Shown here: positions 53,054 to 64,000 of the stretch, piece by piece
Position numbering within the stretch: position 1 is the first letter of the stretch
How the letters are laid out: every line of letters starts with the position of its first letter
Source: Streptomyces spiralis
GTDB lineage: Bacteria; Actinomycetota; Actinomycetes; Streptomycetales; Streptomycetaceae
Direction of reading: 5' to 3'
Assembly: GCF_014654675.1 (NCBI RefSeq)
Contig: NZ_BNBC01000045.1
Span: 1 to 64,000, forward strand
Length of the DNA stretch: 64,000 bases
Notes under the pieces: model-generated
What the model was told of the DNA's origin: nothing
Database searches by the model: none
Seen by the model: only the letters and a program-made list of their open reading frames with translations
Position numbers and translations under genes: made by a program

Positions 53054-54025
53054 ATGGGTGCCGATCGCGTCTTCGCGTACGGCGCCGCCGCCGGCCTCCT
53101 CGGTGACCTCCTCCTCGGCGATCCTCGCCGGGGACATCCGGTCGCCGTGTTCGGCAGGGCCGCGGGCGCCGTGGAACGCGTGCTGTGGCGGGACCACCGG
53201 GGCTGGGGCGCACTTCATACGGCCCTGTGCGCCGGCGGCGCCGCCGCGCTCGGTGCCGCCGCCGCGCGCGCCGTCCGTACCTCCCCCGTCGCCTCCGCCG
53301 CCCTGACCGGCGTCGCCACCTGGGCCGTCGTCGGCGGGACCTCCCTCGCCCGGGAGGCGCGCACCATCGGCCGGGCGCTGGAAGCGGGCGACGTGACGGC
53401 CGCCCGCGCGCGGCTGCCGCACCTGTGCGGGCGCGACCCGCAGGCGCTCGACGCCGACGGTATCGCCCGGGCCGTGGTGGAGTCGGTGGCCGAGAACACC
53501 TCCGACGCGGTGGTGGGCGCGCTGGTGTGGGGCGCCGTCGCCGGGGTGCCGGGGCTCGCCGGGTTCCGGGCCGTCAACACCCTGGACGCCATGGTCGGGC
53601 ACAAGTCATCCCGGTACCGGCGCTTCGGCTGGGCCTCGGCGCGCCTGGACGACCTGGCCGGCTGGCCGGGTGCGCGGCTCACCGCCGTCCTCGCGGCCGC
53701 GGCCGGCCCGGACCCGCGGGGCGCCCTGCGCGCCTGGCGCGCCGACGCCGACCGGCACCCGAGCCCCAACGCCGGCCCGGTCGAGGCCTCGTTCGCGGGG
53801 GCGCTCGGGGTGCGGATGGGCGGCACGTTGTCGTACGGGGGGCGCGTTGAGCACCGGCCGGTGCTCAACGGCGCCGGGCGCGCCGTGCGGGTCGGGGACA
53901 TCGAGCGGGCCGTACGGCTCTCACGGCGCGTGAGCTGGCTCGCGCTCGGCACCTGCGCCGCCGTCAAGCTGCTGTGCAACCGCGGCATCCGCAGCAACCG
54001 TCCGACGAAGGGACGTAGGTCATGA
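53054..54025 (+). CDS. cobD: Adenosylcobinamide-phosphate synthase CobD/CbiB
   Basis: A 323-residue membrane enzyme that joins the aminopropanol arm to adenosylcobyric acid. CobD/CbiB blocks: GDPRRGHPVAVFGRAAGAVE, AVVESVAENTSDAVVGALVW, NTLDAMVGHKSSRYRRFGWA, and the conserved HPSPNAGPVEASFAGALGV. Several hydrophobic helices are present. First gene of the operon; its start is taken at ATG 53054, downstream of the leader ORF. It overlaps cobQ by 4 nt. Confidence 0.93.
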   Translation: MGADRVFAYGAAAGLLGDLLLGDPRRGHPVAVFGRAAGAVERVLWRDHRGWGALHTALCAGGAAALGAAAARAVRTSPVASAALTGVATWAVVGGTSLAREARTIGRALEAGDVTAARARLPHLCGRDPQALDADGIARAVVESVAENTSDAVVGALVWGAVAGVPGLAGFRAVNTLDAMVGHKSSRYRRFGWASARLDDLAGWPGARLTAVLAAAAGPDPRGALRAWRADADRHPSPNAGPVEASFAGALGVRMGGTLSYGGRVEHRPVLNGAGRAVRVGDIERAVRLSRRVSWLALGTCAAVKLLCNRGIRSNRPTKGRRS

Positions 54026-55550
54026 GCGGTGGTCTGCTCGTCGCCGGCACCACCTCCGACGCCGGGAAGAGCGTCGTCACGGCCGGGATCTGCCGGTGGC
54101 TGGTGCGGCAAGGCGTCAAGGTCGCGCCCTTCAAGGCGCAGAACATGTCCCTCAACTCCTTCGTCACGCGCGAGGGCGCGGAGATCGGGCGGGCGCAGGC
54201 CATGCAGGCCCAGGCCTGCCGGATCGAGCCGACCGCGCTGATGAACCCGGTGCTGCTGAAGCCGGGCGGGGAGCAGAGCAGCCAGGTGGTGCTGCTGGGC
54301 AAGCCGGTGGGCGAGTTGAGCGCGCGCGGCTACCACGGCGGACGCCAGCAGCGGCTGCTGGGCACCGTGCTGGACTGCCTCACCGAGCTGCGGGGCACGT
54401 ATGACGCCGTGATCTGTGAGGGGGCGGGGTCTCCGGCGGAGATCAATCTGCGCCGGACGGACATCGTGAACATGGGGATCGCGCGGAACGCGCGGCTTCC
54501 TGTGCTGGTCGTCGGGGACATCGACCGCGGGGGTGTCTTCGCCTCGTTCTTCGGGACGGTCGCGCTGCTCTCACCGGAGGACCAGGAGCTCGTCGCCGGG
54601 TTCCTCGTCAACAAGTTCCGGGGGGACGTCAGTCTCCTGGAGCCCGGACTGGACATGCTCCAGGACCTCACCGGGCGGCGGACGTACGGCGTCCTGCCCT
54701 TCCGGCACGGGCTCGGCATCGACGAGGAGGACGGGCTGCGCGTGTCCCTGCGGGGCACCGTCCGCGAGTCGACCGTGGCTGCGCCCGTCGGCGAGGACGT
54801 GCTGCGCGTCGCCGTGTGCGCGATCCCGCTGATGTCCAACTTCACCGACGTGGACGCGCTCGCCGCCGAGCCCGGTGTCGTCGTGCGGTTCGTGGACCGC
54901 CCGGAGGAGCTGGCCGACGCCGACCTGGTGGTGGTTCCGGGGACGCGCGGGACCGTACGGGCGCTTCAGTGGCTGCGCGAGCGCGGGCTCGCCGACGCGC
55001 TCGTGAGACGGGCCGCCGAGGGACGTCCGGTCCTCGGGGTCTGCGGCGGCTTCCAGATCCTCGGCGAGCACATCGAGGACGAGGTGGAGTCGCGCGCCGG
55101 GGCCGTCGCCGGCCTCGGTGTGCTCCCGGTCCGGGTGCGGTTCGCCCGCGAGAAGACCCTCACCCGGCCGGTGGGCGAGGCCCTCGGCGAGCCGGTCGAG
55201 GGGTACGAGATCCATCACGGGGTCGCCGACGTCACGGGCGGAGAGGCGTTCATCTTCGATGACCGGGGACACGGCCTGGACGGCTGCCGGGTCGGCCAGA
55301 CCTGGGGCACGCACTGGCACGGCTCGCTGGAGTCGGACGCCTTCCGGCGGGCGTTCCTGCGCGAGGTCGCGGCCGCCGCGGGCCGCCGTTTCACGCCGGC
55401 CCCGGACACCTCGTTCGCCGCGCTGCGCGAGGAGCAGCTGGACCGGCTCGGCGACCTGATCGAACAGCACGCGGACACGGACGCGCTGTGGCGGCTCATC
55501 GAGTCGGGCGCGCCGCAAGGACTGCCTTTCATCCCACCGGGAGCGCCCGC

Positions 55551-55554
<4 letters not shown>
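54022..55554 (+). CDS. cobQ: Cobyric acid synthase CobQ/CbiP
   Basis: A 510-residue glutamine amidotransferase that amidates four side chains of adenosylcobyrinate a,c-diamide. The N-terminal P-loop-like domain (AGTTSDAGKSVVTAGICRWL, FKAQNMSLNS) binds ATP; the C-terminal class I glutaminase-like domain carries the nucleophile in LGVCGGFQILG and His in TWGTHWHGSLES. ATGA overlaps link it to cobD and cobN. Confidence 0.95.
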
Positions 55555-59200
<3,646 letters not shown>

Positions 59201-59204
<4 letters not shown>

Positions 59205-61201
59205 GTACCCCCTTTCCGTTCACGGCCGTCGTCGGCCAGGACGACCTGCGGCTCGCGCTGCTGCTGAACGCCGTGTCCCCGGCGGTCGGCGGGGTGCTGG
59301 TGCGCGGCGAGAAGGGCACGGCCAAGAGCACGGCCGTCCGTGCCCTGTCGGCGCTGCTGCCCGAGGTGGACGTCGTCCCCGGGTGCCGGTTCTCCTGCGA
59401 CCCGGCCGCCCCCGACCCGGGCTGCCCCGACGGCCCGCACGAGCCGGGGCCGGGTGCGCAGCGCCCCGCCCGCATGGTGGAACTCCCCGTCGGCGCCTCC
59501 GAGGACCGGCTGGTGGGCGCCCTCGACATCGAGCGGGCGCTCTCCGAGGGCGTCAAGGCGTTCGAGCCGGGGCTCCTCGCCGACGCCCACCGCGGCATCC
59601 TCTACGTCGACGAGGTCAACCTGCTCCACGACCACCTGGTCGACCTGCTGCTGGACGCGGCCGCGATGGGCGCCTCGTACGTCGAGCGCGAGGGCGTCTC
59701 CGTGCGGCACGCCGCCCGGTTCCTGCTCGTGGGGACCATGAACCCCGAGGAGGGCGAGCTCAGGCCGCAGTTGCTGGACCGGTTCGGGCTGACCGTGGAG
59801 GTCGCGGCCTCGCGGGAGCCGGAGCAGCGGGTGGAGGTCGTCAAGCGGCGCCTGGCGTACGACGCCGACCCGGCCGCCTTCGCGGCGCGCTGGGCCGAGG
59901 AGGAGGCCGCGGTACGGCAGCGGATCGCGGCGGCGCGGGCGCTGCTGCCGCAGGTACGCCTGGGCGACGGTGCGCTGCGGCAGATCGCGGCGACGTGCGC
60001 GGCGTTCGAGGTGGACGGCATGCGCGCCGACATCGTGATGGCGCGTACCGCGACCGCGCTGGCGGCATGGGCCGGGCGCACCGACGTGCTCGCCGAGGAC
60101 GTGCGGCAGGCCGCGCTGCTGGCCCTCCCGCACCGGCGGCGGCGCAACCCCTTCGACGCTCCCGGCCTTGACGAGGACAAGCTCGACCAGACGCTGGAGG
60201 AGTTCTCCGGCGAGTCCCCCGACGACGATCCCGACCCCGACCCCGACCCCGACGGCGGTGGCGGCGGTGGTCAGCCCGCGCCGAACGCCGGTCCGCGGGG
60301 CGGGGACTCCGGGGCGCGGCCCGAGGAGGGCGACGGCGGGCAGCCGCAACCGTCCGGCGCCCAGGAGCAGCCGGCCGCACGCGCCTCGGAACCCTTTCGC
60401 ACCAAGGTGCTGAGCGTGCCCGGGATCGGCGAGGGTGCCGCCGGGCGGCGTTCGCGGGCGCGCACCGAGCACGGGCGCACCACCGGGGCGCGCCGGCCGC
60501 AGGGGGCGCTGACCAAGCTGCACCTGGCGGCGACCGTGCACGCGGCGGCCCCCCACCAGCGGGCGCGCGGCCGGTCCGGGCCGGGTCTGGTCATCCGCCG
60601 GGACGATCTGCGGCAGGCGGCCCGGGAGGGGCGTGAGGGCAACCTCGTGCTGTTCGTGGTCGACGCCTCCGGGTCGATGGCGGCGCGGCAGCGCATGGGC
60701 GCCGTGAAGGGTGCCGTGCTGTCGCTGCTGCTGGACGCCTATCAGCGGCGGGACAAGGTCGGGCTGGTGACCTTCCGGGGTTCCGGTGCCGAGGTCGCGC
60801 TGCCGCCGACCTCCTCCGTGGACGCCGCCGCCGTGCGCCTGGAGTCGCTGCCGACCGGCGGCCGTACGCCGCTCGCGGCCGGCCTGCTGAAGGCGCACGA
60901 GGTGCTGCGGGTGGAGCGGTTGCGGGACCCGGCGCGGCGGGCGCTGCTCGTGGTGGTGACCGACGGGCGGGCCACGGGTGGTCCGGAGCCGGTGGCGCTG
61001 GCGGGGCGGGCCGCGCGGCTGTTCGCGGCCGAGGGTGTCGCGTCCGTGGTCGTGGACTGCGAGTCGGGGCCGGTGCGGCTGGGGCTCGCCGGGCAGCTCG
61101 CCGGTGAGCTGGGCGGTACGGCCGTCACGCTCGACGAGCTGCGGGCCGACTCCATCGCCGGGCTGGTCAGGGACGTTCAGGGCAACAGGAGGGCCGCGTA
61201 A
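59201..61201 (+). CDS. Fused ChlI/ChlD-type magnesium-chelatase-like ATPase (cobaltochelatase partner)
   Basis: A 666-residue protein uniting an AAA+ domain and a von Willebrand A domain. AAA+: Walker A GEKGTAKST (about residue 36-44), Walker B GILYVDEVNLL; a Cys-rich insert (GCRFSCDPAAPDPGC) follows the Walker A region. A linker of Asp-Pro and Gly repeats (DDDPDPDPDPDGGGGGG, bases about 60219-60270) leads to the vWA domain with the MIDAS motif DASGS. It replaces CobS-CobT as the motor for CobN in actinobacteria, inferred from its position between cobN and cobO. GTG start overlaps the cobN stop. Confidence 0.9.
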
Positions 61202-61800
61202 TGCCACAGGGGCAGCCGAGTGTCGTACCGGACGACGGGCTGACGACGCGTCAGCGGCGCAACCGGCCGCTCGTGGTCGTGCACACCGGGGTCGGCAAGG
61301 GCAAGTCCACCGCCGCCTTCGGGCTGGCGCTGCGCGCCTGGAACCAGGGCTGGCCGATCGGAGTGTTCCAGTTCGTCAAGTCGGCGAAGTGGCGGGTCGG
61401 CGAGGAGCGGGCGCTGCGCGTGCTCGGCGACTCCGGCGAGGGCGGGAGCGTCGCCTGGCACAAGATGGGCGAGGGCTGGTCGTGGGTCCAGCGGGATGCC
61501 CAGATGGACAACGAGGCCAAGGCCCGCGAGGGCTGGGAGCAGGTCAAGCGGGACCTGGCGGCCGAGACGTACCGGCTGTACGTGCTGGACGAGTTCGCGT
61601 ACCCGATGCACTGGGGCTGGGTCGACACCGAAGAGGTCGTCGAGGTGCTGCGCGACCGGCCGGGCACCCAGCATGTGGTGATCACCGGGCGGAACGCGCC
61701 GGAGAAGCTCGTCGGCTTCGCCGACCTCGTCACCGACATGTCCAAGGTCAAGCACCCCATGGACGTCGGGCAGAAGGGTCAGAGGGGCATCGAGTGGTGA
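61201..61800 (+). CDS. cobO: Corrinoid adenosyltransferase CobO
   Basis: A 199-residue ATP:cob(I)alamin adenosyltransferase of the CobA/CobO/BtuR type: P-loop VVVHTGVGKGKSTAAFGLAL, FQFVKSAKWRVGEE, and the YVLDEF metal-binding strand (RLYVLDEFAYPMHWGW). It attaches the 5'-deoxyadenosyl ligand to the corrinoid. The ATG shares one base with the preceding stop (TAATG). Confidence 0.95.
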   Translation: MPQGQPSVVPDDGLTTRQRRNRPLVVVHTGVGKGKSTAAFGLALRAWNQGWPIGVFQFVKSAKWRVGEERALRVLGDSGEGGSVAWHKMGEGWSWVQRDAQMDNEAKAREGWEQVKRDLAAETYRLYVLDEFAYPMHWGWVDTEEVVEVLRDRPGTQHVVITGRNAPEKLVGFADLVTDMSKVKHPMDVGQKGQRGIEW

Positions 61801-63158
61801 GTTCCCCGTCCGTGCCCCGGCTGGTCGTGGCCGCGCCGGCCTCCGGCAGCGGCAAGACCACCGTCGCCACGGGGCTGATGGCCGCCCTGGCCGGGCGGGG
61901 GCTGTCCGTGTCCCCGCACAAGGTCGGACCGGACTACATCGACCCCGGGTACCACGCGCTCGCCACCGGGCGCGCGGGGCGCAACCTGGACGCCTACCTG
62001 TGCGGGCCCGAGCTGGTCGGACCGCTGTTCCTGCACGGGGCGCGCGGGTGCGACATCGCGGTCGTCGAGGGCGTGATGGGCCTGTACGACGGGGCGGCGG
62101 GCGAGGGTGAGCTGGCGTCCACGGCGCAGGTGGCGAAGCTGCTGCGGGCTCCCGTCGTGCTCGTCGTGGACGCGTCCTCGCAGTCGCGGTCGGTGGCCGC
62201 GCTGGTGCACGGGTTCGTGACGTGGGATCCGGAGGTGCGGGTCGGAGGGGTGATCCTCAACAAGGTCGCCTCGGATCGGCACGAGGTGCTGTTGCGGGAG
62301 GCCCTGGACTCGGTCGGGGTGCCTGTGCTGGGGGTGCTGCGACGGGCGCCGCAGGTCGACACTCCGTCGCGGCATCTCGGGCTGGTGCCGGTCGCCGAGC
62401 GGCGGGCGGCGGCCGTGGAGGCGGTCGCGGCGATGGGGGCGCAGGTCTCCGACGGCTGTGACCTGGACGCGCTGACGGCGCTGGCGCGGAGCGCGGGTCC
62501 GTTGACGGATCCGGCCTGGGACGCGGCCGAGGCCGTGGCCGGACCGTCCCCGGACGGGGCGGTGGTCGCCGTCGCCGGCGGAGAGGCGTTCACGTTCTCC
62601 TACGCCGAGCACGCCGAGCTGCTGCGAGCCGCCGGCGCCGACGTCGTCCCCTTCGATCCGCTCCGCGACGAGCGACTGCCCGAAGGGACGCGCGGGCTCG
62701 TGATCGGCGGCGGGTTTCCCGAGGTGTACGCCGCCGAGCTGTCCGCCAACGAACCCCTCCGCAAGGCCGTCGCCGAGCTCGCGCTCAGCGGTGCTCCCGT
62801 CGCCGCCGAGTGCGCCGGGCTGCTGTATCTGTGCCGGGAGCTGGACGGCCGCCCCATGTGCGGCGTGCTCGACGCCACCGCACGCATGACTGAGCGGCTG
62901 ACCCTCGGCTACCGGGACGCGGTGGCCGTCGGGGACAGTGCGCTGGCCGCCGCCGGGACGCGGATGCGGGGGCACGAGTTCCATCGCACGGTCGTCCAGC
63001 CCGGCGCCGGTGCGGCTCCCGCCTGGGGACTGAGGGCTCCCGTGCGGCGGGTCGAGGGTTTCGTACAGCAGGGCGTGCACGCGAGTTTTCTGCACACGCA
63101 CTGGGCCGCCGCGCCCGGTGTCGCCCGTCGGTTCGTGGAGAGGTGCCGGACGTCATGA
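61797..63158 (+). CDS. cobB: Cobyrinate a,c-diamide synthase CobB/CbiA
   Basis: A 453-residue amidotransferase that amidates the a and c acetate groups of (hydrogeno)byrinate. P-loop AAPASGSGKTTVATGLMAAL, HKVGPDYIDPGYH, EGVMGLYDG, and a glutaminase domain with nucleophile in AECAGLLYL and His in SFLHTHWAA. GTG 61797 overlaps the cobO stop; its own stop overlaps the cobI ATG. Confidence 0.95.
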   Translation: MSSPSVPRLVVAAPASGSGKTTVATGLMAALAGRGLSVSPHKVGPDYIDPGYHALATGRAGRNLDAYLCGPELVGPLFLHGARGCDIAVVEGVMGLYDGAAGEGELASTAQVAKLLRAPVVLVVDASSQSRSVAALVHGFVTWDPEVRVGGVILNKVASDRHEVLLREALDSVGVPVLGVLRRAPQVDTPSRHLGLVPVAERRAAAVEAVAAMGAQVSDGCDLDALTALARSAGPLTDPAWDAAEAVAGPSPDGAVVAVAGGEAFTFSYAEHAELLRAAGADVVPFDPLRDERLPEGTRGLVIGGGFPEVYAAELSANEPLRKAVAELALSGAPVAAECAGLLYLCRELDGRPMCGVLDATARMTERLTLGYRDAVAVGDSALAAAGTRMRGHEFHRTVVQPGAGAAPAWGLRAPVRRVEGFVQQGVHASFLHTHWAAAPGVARRFVERCRTS

Positions 63159-63886
63159 GCAGCAGGCTGATCGGGGTCGGGGTCGGTCCGGGCGATCCGG
63201 AGCTGGTGACTGTCAAGGGGGTGGGCGCGCTGCGCGCGGCCGACGTCGTCGTCGTCCCCGTGATGGACACCGGGGAGCGCGGACGCGCCGAGGCGACCGT
63301 GCTGCACTACGTGCCCGAGGAGAAGGTCGTCCGGGTCGTGTTCGCGCTGAACGAGCGGTCCGACCGGGCGCGCCGGGAGGCCGCGTGGGACGCGGCGGGC
63401 GAACGGGTCGCCGGGCTGCTGAGGGACCGCGGCTCGGTCGCCTTCGCCACCATCGGCGACCCCAACGTGTACTCGACGTTCACGTATCTCGCGCAGACCG
63501 TCGCGGATCTGGTGCCCGGCGTGGTCGTGGAGACCGTGCCCGGCATCACCGCCATGCAGGATCTGGCGGCGCGGTCCGGGGCCGTGCTCACCGAGGGCAC
63601 CGAGCCGTTGACGCTGGTGCCGGTGACCGCCGGGTCCGCCGTGCTGAAGGAGGCGCTGGCCGGGCCGGGGACGGTCGTGGCGTACAAGTTCGGGCGGCAG
63701 GCCGCCGAGGTCGCCGAGGCGCTGAGGGAGACCGGGCGGCTCGGGGACGCCGTGTGGGGGTCGGCCCTCGGGCTGCCCGAGGAGTCGGTGCGGCCGGCCG
63801 CCGAGCTGGACGGGGCGCCGTTGCCGTATCTGTCGACGCTGATCGCGCCGCCCAGGCGGGACGGCGGGCGGGGCGGGAAGCTGTGA
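63155..63886 (+). CDS. cobI: Precorrin-2 C20-methyltransferase CobI
   Basis: A 243-residue AdoMet-dependent tetrapyrrole methylase that makes precorrin-3A. The N-terminal motif GVGVGPGDPELVTVKG and the middle FATIGDPNVYSTFTY / VPGITAMQDLAAR blocks are as expected for CobI/CbiL. ATG 63155 is favoured over 63143 because of the ATGA overlap with cobB. Last gene of the operon seen here; later corrin-ring methyltransferases are not in the window. Confidence 0.93.
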   Translation: MSSRLIGVGVGPGDPELVTVKGVGALRAADVVVVPVMDTGERGRAEATVLHYVPEEKVVRVVFALNERSDRARREAAWDAAGERVAGLLRDRGSVAFATIGDPNVYSTFTYLAQTVADLVPGVVVETVPGITAMQDLAARSGAVLTEGTEPLTLVPVTAGSAVLKEALAGPGTVVAYKFGRQAAEVAEALRETGRLGDAVWGSALGLPEESVRPAAELDGAPLPYLSTLIAPPRRDGGRGGKL

Positions 63887-63909
63887 CACCCGGCATGCGG
63901 TCGTCCGGC

Positions 63910-63957
63910 GATCCGGTCACGCGGTCATCTGGAGATCCGGTCACGCGGTCATCCGGA
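63910..63957. repeat. 24-bp tandem repeat covering a stop codon
   Basis: GATCCGGTCACGCGGTCATC (plus T/C GGA) occurs at 63910-63933 and 63934-63957 with one mismatch, preceded by a decayed copy near 63892-63909. The right copy contains the stop codon of the leftward gene at the window edge. Confidence 0.9.
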
Positions 63958-64000
63958 GATGCCGACCACCAGCCAGATGAACGCGGCGCCGGCCACCGTG
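63949..64000 (-). CDS. C-terminal end of a membrane protein (partial)
   Basis: The last 52 nt read on the minus strand as ...TVAGAAFIWLVVGISG and stop (TGA at 63949-63951), a hydrophobic helix typical of the end of a polytopic membrane protein. The rest lies outside the window, so no family is assigned; a metal or cobalt transporter would fit the neighbourhood but this is a guess. Confidence 0.5.
   Translation of the reverse strand, partial: TVAGAAFIWLVVGISG

Overview
The window is chromosomal DNA from a Streptomyces species. This rests on the very high G+C content with G/C-biased third codon positions, the frequent GTG starts, and genes typical of or restricted to the genus: a chaplin (ChpE type), a streptophobe-family membrane protein, a Spo0M-like protein, a 39-residue SGM_5486-type peptide, a Gbn-like 73-residue GATC-binding protein, and an FHA-ABC transporter. 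From memory, the gene order matches the SCO1790s-SCO1850s region of S. coelicolor; no alignment was possible here.

Layout. 1-345: leader and promoter of an rRNA operon transcribed leftward out of the window; its -35 box overlaps the stop codon of an alkyladenine DNA glycosylase gene. 1-6.7 kb: Spo0M, a PEBP protein, an HNH protein, then a leftward ABC ATPase-NfeD-SPFH group. 6.8-9.1 kb: the chaplin chpE and a NarL-type two-component pair. 9.3-12.2 kb: an SDR coupled to a QueA-like protein, and a secreted SLT lysozyme-like enzyme. 12.4-18.8 kb: an FHA-ABC exporter, a streptophobe and serB. 18.9-22.6 kb: SixA, small membrane proteins, and a CynX/NimT-type MFS divergent from a GntR regulator. 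22.7-24.2 kb: fabG-fabI (inhA), the fatty-acid reductases. 24.4-28.7 kb: tldD-tldE and tyrS. 28.8-33.5 kb: small membrane and zinc-ribbon proteins, moaA, and a DUF485-acetate symporter pair. 33.7-44.1 kb: a subtilase, a CaiB CoA-transferase, a CopD-like protein, a DEDDh exonuclease-BRCT protein, a zinc ribbon, SURF1, a GH15 gene broken by a one-base frameshift, an SDR lacking the catalytic Tyr/Lys, and an enoyl-CoA hydratase. 44.2-52.7 kb: gbn-like gene, ABC-F, VOC protein, a large hypothetical, a lipase-like hydrolase, a class II aldolase, and a Pho-boxed phosphate permease with a small partner. 52.8-63.9 kb: a cobalamin riboswitch, a 19-codon leader ORF, and the cobD-cobQ-cobN-chelatase-cobO-cobB-cobI operon, in which every junction overlaps by 1 or 4 nt. 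The window ends in the tail of a leftward membrane-protein gene.

Most genes are housekeeping or developmental, and I see no phage, IS element, CRISPR array, tRNA or biosynthetic cluster. The points most worth a second look are regulatory or structural: the cobD leader ORF, the triplicated 9-mer that can form a hairpin over a ribosome-binding site, three genes whose 3' ends carry tandem duplications reaching or covering the stop codon, the GH15 frameshift, the rRNA promoter embedded at a stop codon, and several palindromes.
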